64,000 nucleotides of DNA, taken from JADJPO01 sp963724535 (GTDB lineage: Bacteria > Actinomycetota > Actinomycetes > Actinomycetales > Kineosporiaceae). The translations under genes were made by a program, and so were the position numbers. Positions 43,918 to 51,884 of the stretch are shown here, one piece after another; position 1 is the first letter of the stretch; each line of letters begins with the position of its first letter. The notes beneath the pieces are model-generated. The model saw only the letters and a program-made list of their open reading frames with translations. It made no database searches and was not told the DNA's origin. The stretch is from positions 310,001-374,000 of the forward strand of contig CAVRVD010000011.1 in NCBI GenBank assembly GCA_963724535.1. The letters run 5' to 3'.

Positions 43918-44484
43918 CTACAGCCTCAGATCAGACAACCCGTAGGCGGCCAGGTACGGCAACCCCTCCGCCTCGACCGCCTCACGAGCCCCGGTGCCCC
44001 GGTCGACGATCACCGCGACCGCGACGACGTCCGCACCGGCCTCCCGCACCGCCTCGACCGCGGAGAGCACCGACGAGCCGGTGGTCGAGGTGTCCTCGAC
44101 GGCCAGCACCGGGCGGCCGGCGACGTCCGGGCCCTCGATCCTGCGTTGCAGACCGTGGGCCTTGCCCTGCTTGCGGACGACGAACGCGTCCAGGGTGCGC
44201 CCGCGCCGGAACGCGGCGTGCAGCATCGCGGTGGCCACCGGGTCGGCGCCCAGGGTCAGCCCCCCGACCGCCTCGAACCCGCCGGCCATGCCGAGCTCCG
44301 GCAGCCGCGTCTCGACCAGGTCGAGCATCACCGTGCCGACCAGCGGCGCTGCCCGTCCGTGCAGGGTGATCCGGCGCAGGTCGACGTAGTAGTCGGCCTC
44401 CCGCCCGCTGCTCAGCACGACCCGGCCGTGGACGACGGCCAGCTCGGTGATCAGTTGCTGCAGCTCGGTCCGAGCATCGCTCAC
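43918..44484 (-). CDS. pyrE: Orotate phosphoribosyltransferase
   Basis: 188 residues. VLAVEDTSTTGSSVL is the PRPP-binding motif and SGREADYYVDLRRITLHG the N-terminal substrate region; it makes OMP from orotate and PRPP. TAGGGT (44492-44497, minus strand) lies 7 bases before GTG 44484, so the transcript is probably leaderless and the longer frame to 44538 is not used. Next to it upstream is the GGDEF-EAL gene, 50 bases away. Confidence 0.95.
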   Translation of the reverse strand: MSDARTELQQLITELAVVHGRVVLSSGREADYYVDLRRITLHGRAAPLVGTVMLDLVETRLPELGMAGGFEAVGGLTLGADPVATAMLHAAFRRGRTLDAFVVRKQGKAHGLQRRIEGPDVAGRPVLAVEDTSTTGSSVLSAVEAVREAGADVVAVAVIVDRGTGAREAVEAEGLPYLAAYGLSDLRL

Positions 44485-44534
44485 GGACGCGACCCTACTG
44501 AACAGGGCACCGGATCGGACCCAGCCGATCCGCC

Positions 44535-47111
44535 TCACCCCACGCCGAGGGTGCGCCGGCCGTTGGCGAAGTCGTCGAGCTGCTCCGGCTCGAAGGGATG
44601 GGCGAACAGGTAGCCCTGGCCGAGCGGGCAGCCGACACTCTCCAGCACGTCGCGCACCGCCGAGCTGCTGATCCCCTCGGCGACCACCTCGAGCTTGAGG
44701 TGCCGGCCGAGGTCGACCAGCGACCTGACGATGGCCAGGTCACGCTCACTCTCGGCCACCCGGGAGGTGAACACCGCATCGATCTTGAGCTGGTCGACCG
44801 GCAGCTGGCTCAGGTAGCCCAGCGAGGAGTAGCCGGTTCCGAAGTCGTCGACAGCCAGGTGCACCCCCAGGTCGTGCAGCCGGTGCAAGGTCCGAGTGAC
44901 CCGCGCGGGGTCGGCGATGACGCCGCGTTCTGTCAGCTCCAGGCACAACAGGTCGGCCGGGACGCCGTAGGCCGCGAGCGCCGCGCCGACCATCTCCGGC
45001 AGAGCAGTGTCGGCCAGCCAACGCGGCGCCACGTTCACCGCGACCCGCACCCGGGTGCCCTGGTCGAGCCAGAGCCGGCACAGCCGCAGTGCCCGGTGCA
45101 GGATCCGCACCGACAGCGCAGGAATCAGTCCGGCCTGCTCGGCCGCGGCGAAGAAGACGCGTGGGTCGACAGGTCCGGTGTCCGGGTGGTGCCAGCGGGC
45201 CAGCACCTCCACCGAGTGCAGCTCCTCCGAGCCCAGGTGCACGACCGGGTGCACGACCACCTCGACCTCGTCGCGGTCCACAGCGTCGCGCAGGTCACCG
45301 CCCAGGGTCAGGGCCAGGGCATCGCCGGCGAGCAGGTCCTCGGTGAACAGTCGGGCGCCGCCGGCGCCGGCCTTGGCCGCATACATGGCCAGGTCGGCGC
45401 GGCGCATCAGGTCAGAGGCGTTGTCGCCGTGTTGCGGGAACAGCGAGATGCCCAGTGAGCCGGACAGCCGCAACCTGGCCTGCTCCAGCTGCACCGGGGC
45501 GTCGAACACGGCCAGCAGGCGGCGAGCGACCACCTGGCTGTCCCGCTCGTCGCGGCAGCCGGGGGCGACGACGGCGAACTCGTCCCCGCCGAGCCGGGCC
45601 ACGCTGGCCACCCCCTCGGTCACCTCGGCCAGTCGCGCGGCGATCACGCGCAGCAGGTCGTCGCCCGCGGCGTGGCCGAGGGTGTCGTTGATCGCCTTGA
45701 ACCCGTCGAAGTCCAGCAGCATCACCGCGAACGGCTCGGCGCCGTCGGGGTCCTCGACCTCGCAGTGCCCACAGTGCTCCTCGATGAGCTCGCGGAAGAA
45801 GACCCGGTTGGGCAGCCCGGTCAGCTCGTCAGCGCGGGCCTCATGGTGCAACCGGCGGATCAGCCCGGCGTTCGCCAGGGCCACGGCGGCCTGGTTGGCG
45901 ACGGTGACCAGCAGCCGCAGGTCGCCCTCGGCGAAGGCGCGACCGAGCACGGTCGGGTCGGCGACGAGCAGATGGCCCCGGACCGATCCGGACGCCAGAG
46001 GTGCCACCATCGCCTCCCGCACCCCACGGGCCGCCAGGGCCGGGCGGTCACCGGCGTGGGTGACGCGTACCTGCCGGGCCGAGCTGCGTGATGGCCCCAG
46101 GTTCGCCGTGAACCGCTCGGCCGGCACAGGCCCGTGCACCGACCCCGGACGGGCCGTCCAGGCGACGGGCACGCCGTCCTCGTCCTGCCACACCACCTCG
46201 GTGTAGCGCACCTGCAGCAGGCCCATCGACTGCACCAGCACCGCGTGCACCAGCCGGTTCAGGTCGGCCTGGCTCGGGTCGGCGCTGTGGGCCAGGGAGT
46301 CCGAGACCAGGTGCAGGCGCTCCAGGGCCCGTTGCCGGCGTCCGAGCGCCGCGTGGGTGCGGTATCCGACCAGCATCGCGGCGCCGGTGACCAGCAACGG
46401 CAACGCGCCCTCGGCGTACTGGAAGCCGAGCACCGCGGCACAGGCCGGCACGCTGACCAGACCCGGGACGACGAGCACGGACCAGCCGATCGTCGACACC
46501 GGGGGTCCCGGCTCGGCCCCGGTCCCGACGGCGGCCGCCCGGGCCAGGAGCAGCTCGACCAGGGCGCCGGCGAGACCGGCCGCGGCGATCGCCAGCACTG
46601 CCGTCGCCGCCACCAGGAACCGCCCGGAGACCACGGACGCGACATCGGAGCGGTGCGAGAGGACGGCGCCGAGCCCGACCACCAGGAGCGCGACGGCGCC
46701 CTGGCCGGCGGCGACCGTCAGCGTGGCGGCCATCGCCGCGACGTCCCGCACCGGCCGGGCCAGCTGGACGGCGGCGCCACCGATCAGCATGCCGACCACC
46801 AGGTCCGTCGGGGTGGACAGCAGCAGCCCGACGGCCAGCGGGGCGGCGCTCAGGCCCACGTGCAGATGCCGACCGGCTACCTGGATCGGCACCGGTCCCC
46901 ACTCAGTGACCGCGAACACCCCCGCGAGCACCCACCAGGGCATCTGCAGCAGGGTCATCGTGACGTGCGGGCCGCTGCCGGCCAGGCCCGCCGCGGCGGC
47001 GGCCGCGAGCAGGGCCAGGGCGAGCAGGACGGCGCGCGCGACCCGGGCCTGGGTGCGCGCGTCGGCGCGCCACCGACGGACCGTCACACGCTGCCATCGA
47101 CACAGCGCCAC
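44535..47111 (-). CDS. Membrane GGDEF-EAL dual-domain c-di-GMP protein
   Basis: 858 residues. About eight to ten membrane segments (roughly 15-300, MASE-like), a GAF-like domain (340-460), a GGDEF domain with an intact GGDEF at 508-512, and a C-terminal EAL domain. The signature Glu is kept (E635) but the motif is EVL (VEVLARWHHP); other EAL residues are present (NVAPRW, ELTERG, DDFGTGYSSLG, LKIDAVF, VVAEGI). So synthesis and hydrolysis are both possible. Start GTG 47111 is uncertain. Second c-di-GMP gene of the window, and 31 kb from the matrix locus. Confidence 0.85.
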   Translation of the reverse strand: MALCRWQRVTVRRWRADARTQARVARAVLLALALLAAAAAAGLAGSGPHVTMTLLQMPWWVLAGVFAVTEWGPVPIQVAGRHLHVGLSAAPLAVGLLLSTPTDLVVGMLIGGAAVQLARPVRDVAAMAATLTVAAGQGAVALLVVGLGAVLSHRSDVASVVSGRFLVAATAVLAIAAAGLAGALVELLLARAAAVGTGAEPGPPVSTIGWSVLVVPGLVSVPACAAVLGFQYAEGALPLLVTGAAMLVGYRTHAALGRRQRALERLHLVSDSLAHSADPSQADLNRLVHAVLVQSMGLLQVRYTEVVWQDEDGVPVAWTARPGSVHGPVPAERFTANLGPSRSSARQVRVTHAGDRPALAARGVREAMVAPLASGSVRGHLLVADPTVLGRAFAEGDLRLLVTVANQAAVALANAGLIRRLHHEARADELTGLPNRVFFRELIEEHCGHCEVEDPDGAEPFAVMLLDFDGFKAINDTLGHAAGDDLLRVIAARLAEVTEGVASVARLGGDEFAVVAPGCRDERDSQVVARRLLAVFDAPVQLEQARLRLSGSLGISLFPQHGDNASDLMRRADLAMYAAKAGAGGARLFTEDLLAGDALALTLGGDLRDAVDRDEVEVVVHPVVHLGSEELHSVEVLARWHHPDTGPVDPRVFFAAAEQAGLIPALSVRILHRALRLCRLWLDQGTRVRVAVNVAPRWLADTALPEMVGAALAAYGVPADLLCLELTERGVIADPARVTRTLHRLHDLGVHLAVDDFGTGYSSLGYLSQLPVDQLKIDAVFTSRVAESERDLAIVRSLVDLGRHLKLEVVAEGISSSAVRDVLESVGCPLGQGYLFAHPFEPEQLDDFANGRRTLGVG

Positions 47112-47166
47112 CCTGGCTGAAGGCGACGTCGGGGCTCCCGGGCGGGCGTCGCTGGGCCGCTGGGCC

Positions 47167-48042
47167 TCAGCGGCGCCGACGACGCAGCGCCGCCCCCCGG
47201 GCGACGGCCGGGCTGGCTCGCAGCGGCAACGCCCGCAGCAGGGCGACGGTGGCCCGGTAGCGCCGACTGGGAATGCTGAACGTCCGTCCGCGTGCCACGT
47301 CGTCCAGGCAGTCGGCGACCAGGCAGTCGGCATCCAGCCAGGCCCACCCGGGCGCGATCCGGTCCGGTGCGGAGCCCATCCGCTGGTGGAACTCCGTACG
47401 CACGAAGCCTGGGCAGAGCGCACAGGCCCGGACCCCGGTGCCGGCCAGCTCGACGTCCAGCCCGGCGGTGAAGGAGGTCACCCAGGCCTTCGCGGCAGCA
47501 TAGGTGCCGCCCATCAGGAAGGAGGCCACCGAGGAGACGTTGATGATCGTTCCGCGACCGCGGGCGACCATGGTCGGCGCGGCGGCATGGCTGAGCACCA
47601 GGACTGCGCGGACGAGGACGTCGAGCATCCTCTCCTCGCCGGCCAGGTCGCCGTCGACGACCGGGGTGCGCAGCGCGAACCCGGCGTTGTTGACCAGCAG
47701 GTCGACCGGGGCCGAAGCCACGTCCGACCCCTCCCCCGGCCCGGCCTCGTCACAGGACACCAGAAGCCGCTCGGCGACCCGCTCCAGGTCCTCCCGGCGG
47801 GTCAGGTCGGCGACGAGGGTCTCGACCTGGACGCCGTGGCCGCGCAGCTGCTCGGCGACCGCTGCCAGGCGTGCGCCATCCCGGGCCACCAGGACCAGGT
47901 CATGTCCGCGCTCGGCCACGGCGTGGGCGAAGGCGTGACCGATCCCGGCCGTTGCCCCGGTGACCAGGGCGACGGCGCCGCCGCCGACGAGCGGGCGGGG
48001 CGAACGGCGGGAGTCGGCGCGGGAGGTCAGTGGCCCAGGCAT
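47167..48042 (-). CDS. Short-chain dehydrogenase/reductase
   Basis: 291 residues of the classical SDR fold: TGATAGIGHAFA (NAD(P) site), VNNAG, INVSSVASF and YAAAK (catalytic Ser, Tyr, Lys). The C-terminus is rich in Arg. Substrate unknown; the closest general type is the DltE/KR-like group of oxidoreductases. ATG 48042 is the best start because the N-terminus before it is not conserved. Lies 55 bases before the GGDEF-EAL gene on the same strand. Confidence 0.85.
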   Translation of the reverse strand: MPGPLTSRADSRRSPRPLVGGGAVALVTGATAGIGHAFAHAVAERGHDLVLVARDGARLAAVAEQLRGHGVQVETLVADLTRREDLERVAERLLVSCDEAGPGEGSDVASAPVDLLVNNAGFALRTPVVDGDLAGEERMLDVLVRAVLVLSHAAAPTMVARGRGTIINVSSVASFLMGGTYAAAKAWVTSFTAGLDVELAGTGVRACALCPGFVRTEFHQRMGSAPDRIAPGWAWLDADCLVADCLDDVARGRTFSIPSRRYRATVALLRALPLRASPAVARGAALRRRRR

Positions 48043-48166
48043 GGACTCATGTCTAGGGCACGGGGCACCGGGCATGCACGCGGAACGGACTCGGGACACG
48101 CTGCCCCGAGGCCGCGGTCCGAACGCCGATGCCGCAGACGGACACCGGGCTCGGTAGCCTCCTGTG

Positions 48167-48955
48167 GTGCGGCTGGCGACCTGGAACGTCAACTCGGTCC
48201 GGACCCGCCTCGACCGGGTCGTCGACTGGCTGGTCCGCTCCGACGTCGACGTCCTGGCAATGCAGGAGACCAAGTGCCGCGACACCCAGTTCCCGGTGCT
48301 GCCGTTCCAGACCGCCGGCTACGAGGTGGTCCACCACGGGCTGAACCAGTGGAACGGCGTCGCGATCGCCTCCCGGATCGGTCTGCGTGCGGTTCGGGTC
48401 GGCTTTCCCGGAATGCCTACCTGGGGTGACCCGCCCGTGGCCGAGGCGCGGGCGCTGGCCGCCGAGGTCGACGACGTCCAGGTGTGGAGTCTGTACGTGC
48501 CGAACGGGCGCACCCTGACCGACCCTCACCTCGACTACAAGATCGACTGGTTGCGCAGGTTGCGGCAGGCCGGGGCCGAGTGGCTGGAGAACGACCCGCG
48601 GGCGCAGATCGCCCTGGTCGGGGACTGGAACGTGGCCCCCCGGGACGAGGACGTCTGGAACATGGCGATGTTCGCCGGCAGCACGCACGTCAGCCCGGCC
48701 GAACGCGCCGCCTTCGCCGCGGTGGTGGAGGCCGGGTTCGCTGACGTCGTCCGCCCGTTCGCCCCGGGCCCGGGCGTGTACACCTACTGGGACTACACCC
48801 AGCTGCGCTTCGCCCGGCGCGAGGGGATGCGGATCGACTTCGTGCTCGCCTCACCGGCGTTGGCGGCTCGGGCGACCGGGGCGACGATCGACCGCGAGGA
48901 GCGCAAGGGCAAGGGCGCCAGCGACCACGCGCCCGTGGTGGTGGACCTGTCGTAG
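48167..48955 (+). CDS. xth: Exodeoxyribonuclease III (AP endonuclease)
   Basis: 262 residues. RLATWNVNSVRTRL, LAMQETKC (metal Glu), GDWNVAPRDEDV and GASDHAPVVVDL mark the Xth/ExoIII family, which repairs abasic sites and 3' blocks. TAGCCT at 48155-48160 is 6 bases before GTG 48167, a leaderless pattern, and no ribosome site exists. Confidence 0.93.
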   Translation: MRLATWNVNSVRTRLDRVVDWLVRSDVDVLAMQETKCRDTQFPVLPFQTAGYEVVHHGLNQWNGVAIASRIGLRAVRVGFPGMPTWGDPPVAEARALAAEVDDVQVWSLYVPNGRTLTDPHLDYKIDWLRRLRQAGAEWLENDPRAQIALVGDWNVAPRDEDVWNMAMFAGSTHVSPAERAAFAAVVEAGFADVVRPFAPGPGVYTYWDYTQLRFARREGMRIDFVLASPALAARATGATIDREERKGKGASDHAPVVVDLS

Positions 48956-49116
48956 GCCGGTGCGTCCCGGCGCCGACCGCCACGACTTCCCGACCGACCC
49001 CGCTCGAAGGGTGCCTCGGCGTTCCGTCCGTCTGGGATAGGGCCCTGGTGGGTATGGCCCAATTCACATCATACGTGATAGGCAGTCCCGGGACCTTCGA
49101 CGCAGGGAGGAAACGC

Positions 49117-49548
49117 ATGGCCGTGATCATGGTCGGAGTAGACCGGAGTGATACCTCCACTCGGGCCCTCGACATGGGCATCAGATGGGCACTCAGCCAC
49201 GGCGATCAGCTGTTGGTGGTGCACGTGATCCCCTGGTCGCCGTTCTCGTTCAACACCCCATCCGACAACGAGGAGCGGCACATCCGTCGCGAACAGGAGC
49301 TCAAGGCCGCCCATGAACAGGTCGTCGACCCGATGGTCGAGCGGGCCAAGGCCGCGGGAGTGACGGCGGAGGCCGTCCTCCAGCACGGCAACCCCGCCGA
49401 GGCACTGGTCGAGATCGCCGATGAGCGCGACGTCCTGCACATCCTGGTGGGGCGCACGGGGGACTCGATGATCAAGCAGGCGGTGTTCGGCAGCATCGCC
49501 AACCGGCTCGCGCAGGCGGCGCCCGTCCCGGTGACGGTGGTGCCGTGA
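49117..49548 (+). CDS. Universal stress protein (UspA family)
   Basis: 143 residues. IMVGVDRSDTSTRALD opens the fold and VGRTGDSMIKQAVFGSIANRL is the ATP-binding G-2X-G-9X-G(S/T) motif. A strong GGGAGG precedes ATG 49117. The stop overlaps the next gene start (TGATG), so Usp and the AGCS transporter are coupled; Usp may gate the transporter in response to ATP or stress. Confidence 0.9.
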   Translation: MAVIMVGVDRSDTSTRALDMGIRWALSHGDQLLVVHVIPWSPFSFNTPSDNEERHIRREQELKAAHEQVVDPMVERAKAAGVTAEAVLQHGNPAEALVEIADERDVLHILVGRTGDSMIKQAVFGSIANRLAQAAPVPVTVVP

Positions 49549-51044
49549 TGCGCGCCGCACTGATCGCAGCCACCGACGAGGGAACCTCCCTCGACGCCCG
49601 GATCGCCGAGATCTTCGAGCCGATCGCCAACGCGATCGTCTCGGTGGTGTTCTACTCGGTCCCAGTCGGCGGAGCAGACCTGCCGCTGATCGTGCTGTGG
49701 CTGATCATCGCGGCCGTGTTCTTCACCGTGTACCTGGGCTTTCAGAACATCCGCGGCTTCCGGCACGCCATCGACCTGGTCCGCGGCCGGTACTCCAGGC
49801 CCGAGGACGCCGGTGAGGTCTCGCACTTCCAAGCCCTGGCCACGGCGGTCTCCGGCACGGTCGGCCTGGGCAACATCGCCGGGGTCGCGGTCGCGATCAC
49901 ATTGGGCGGGCCGGGCGCGACGTTCTGGATGATCACCGCCGGGTTCTTCGGGATGAGCGCCAAGATGGCCGAGTGCACCCTCGGGGTGAAGTTCCGGCGC
50001 GAGCACGCCGACGGCACCGTCTCCGGCGGCCCGATGTACTACCTGCGCGACGGCCTGGCCAAGCAGGGCAAGGTCGGTCTGGGCAAGTTCCTGGCCGCGT
50101 TCTTCGCCGTCTGCGCCATCGGCGGGTCGATCGGCGGCGGCAACATGTTCCAGGCCAACCAGGCCACCGCCCAGATCATCGAGGTCACCGGTGGGGTCGA
50201 GGACAGCCCGCTGGCCGGCCTGAAGTTCGTGGTCGGCCTGGCCTTCGCCGTCCTGGTCGGCATGGTGATCATCGGTGGGATCAAGTCGATCGCCAGGGTC
50301 ACCGAGAAGATCGTGCCGTTCATGGCGGTCCTCTACCTGCTGGCCTGTCTGACCGTGATCCTCGGCAGCATCGACCAGGTGCCGGCCGCGATCGGCGACA
50401 TCATCTCCGGCGCTTTCAGCGCGGAGGGGATCACCGGCGGCTTCGTCGGCGTGCTGATCGTCGGCTTCCAGCGAGCGGCGTTCTCCAACGAGGCCGGCAT
50501 CGGGTCGGCCTCGATCGCCCACTCGGCGGTGAAGACCAAGGAGCCGGCGACCGAGGGCTTCGTCTCGCTGCTCGAGCCGTTCATCGACACTGTCGTGATC
50601 TGCACCATGACCGCCTTGACGATCGTCATCACCGGGGCCTGGAACGACCCTGATGCCCCGGACCTGGGTGGCGTGAAGCTCACCTCCCGGGCCTTCGAGT
50701 CGGTGCTGCCCTGGTTCCCGACGGTGCTCGCCTTCGCGGTGGTGATGTTCGCCTTCTCGACGATGATCTCGTGGTCGTACTACGGCATGAAGGCCACCGG
50801 GTATCTGTTCGGCGACAGCGCGACCGCGGAGAACGTCTATAAGGGCATCTTCTGCATCTTCACGGTGATCGGTTCGGCGATGGCCCTGGGCCCGGTCATC
50901 GACTTCTCCGACTCGATGATCTTCTTGATGTCGATCGCGAACCTGATCGGCGTCTACATGCTGGCCCGGGTGCTCAAGGCCGAGATCACCCAGTACCTGA
51001 GCAAGCTCAGGACCGGGGAGATCCAGATGGTCGAGAAGCACTGA
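49548..51044 (+). CDS. Sodium:alanine symporter family (AGCS) transporter
   Basis: 498 residues with about ten to eleven membrane segments. GTVGLGNIAGVAVAITLGGP is the AGCS signature and the later RAAFSNEAGIGSASIAHSA the substrate loop. Imports alanine or glycine with sodium. Start ATG 49548 shares bases with the usp stop. Ends before a long hairpin. Confidence 0.92.
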   Translation: MRAALIAATDEGTSLDARIAEIFEPIANAIVSVVFYSVPVGGADLPLIVLWLIIAAVFFTVYLGFQNIRGFRHAIDLVRGRYSRPEDAGEVSHFQALATAVSGTVGLGNIAGVAVAITLGGPGATFWMITAGFFGMSAKMAECTLGVKFRREHADGTVSGGPMYYLRDGLAKQGKVGLGKFLAAFFAVCAIGGSIGGGNMFQANQATAQIIEVTGGVEDSPLAGLKFVVGLAFAVLVGMVIIGGIKSIARVTEKIVPFMAVLYLLACLTVILGSIDQVPAAIGDIISGAFSAEGITGGFVGVLIVGFQRAAFSNEAGIGSASIAHSAVKTKEPATEGFVSLLEPFIDTVVICTMTALTIVITGAWNDPDAPDLGGVKLTSRAFESVLPWFPTVLAFAVVMFAFSTMISWSYYGMKATGYLFGDSATAENVYKGIFCIFTVIGSAMALGPVIDFSDSMIFLMSIANLIGVYMLARVLKAEITQYLSKLRTGEIQMVEKH

Positions 51045-51060
51045 CCGACGCCTGACACCT

Positions 51061-51119
51061 GAATGTGGTCGCTCCCCGGGCGACACGCTGGCGGGTCCGC
51101 CCGAGGAGCGACCACATTC
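51061..51119. terminator. Long hairpin between convergent genes
   Basis: A 15-bp outer stem (GAATGTGGTCGCTCC and its complement, 51061-51075 with 51105-51119), one mismatch, then a further 6-bp inner stem (CGGGCG with CGCCCG). Lies between the convergent AGCS and GIN-domain genes and can serve both. Confidence 0.8.
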
Positions 51120-51132
51120 GACGGTTCGGGGG

Positions 51133-51774
51133 TCAGCGCCTGACGACGCGACCGGACCCGGTGACGTTCGTGGTCACACTCGGGTCGCCGCGATAGGTGA
51201 CGTTTCCCGAGCCGCTCACCTCGACGTCAAGTTCAGTGGTGACCTCGACGTCGACGTTGCCGCTGCCGGAGACGGACACCCGGCCGTCGGCACAGGTCAG
51301 GCCCTCTCCGTTGAGGTTGCCCGAACCGCTGATCCGCACCGTGAGGCTCTCGCAGGTACCTGACGGTTCGATGTTCCCCGAACCGCTCACGACGGCATCG
51401 AAGGGACCCGACGAGAGGCCGGTGACCCTGATGTTGCCGCTGCCCGAGACCTGCACCCCGGTCAGCGTGGCGGCGGTGATCGTGTAGCGGATCGGGCTCT
51501 TACTGGTGAACGACCCGCGTGCGCCGAGCTCGAGGCGCCGGCCCACGACGTCCGTGGTCAACCGCTCGAGTACGTTGTCATCGGCCTCGACCTGCACCGA
51601 CGGCGTTCCCGTGATGTCGATCGCGACGTCTCCGCTGGTCTGCAGAACGACCGTGTCGAACTCACCCACCTCGCGCGACGCGGCCACGCTTCGGCCCGAG
51701 CCGACCGCACAACTCGACGCCAGCACGGCGGCGAGAAGTGCCCAACCCATCGGTGCTCTGTGCATGTACGTCAT
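51133..51774 (-). CDS. GIN-domain (DUF2807) putative lipoprotein
   Basis: 213 residues. A signal segment with a Cys (AVLASSC) suggests a lipoprotein. The mature part is a right-handed beta-helix of the head-GIN type, seen in the regular repeats VSGSGNIRV, VSGSGNIEP, ISGSGNLNG, VSGSGNVDV and VSGSGNVTY. Surface role unknown. AGGA 9 bases before ATG 51774. Divergent from the sensor kinase-regulator fusion, 110 bases apart. Confidence 0.8.
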   Translation of the reverse strand: MTYMHRAPMGWALLAAVLASSCAVGSGRSVAASREVGEFDTVVLQTSGDVAIDITGTPSVQVEADDNVLERLTTDVVGRRLELGARGSFTSKSPIRYTITAATLTGVQVSGSGNIRVTGLSSGPFDAVVSGSGNIEPSGTCESLTVRISGSGNLNGEGLTCADGRVSVSGSGNVDVEVTTELDVEVSGSGNVTYRGDPSVTTNVTGSGRVVRR

Positions 51775-51884
51775 GAGACCATCCTGGCGACACGCGAGGA
51801 AAGCGCGGGTTTCGGCCGATCCGCCTGCAGCGTCGGGCACATGCCCCCACCCCGCGGAGGCGGCGCCCCCGACCGCTGCCCGAG

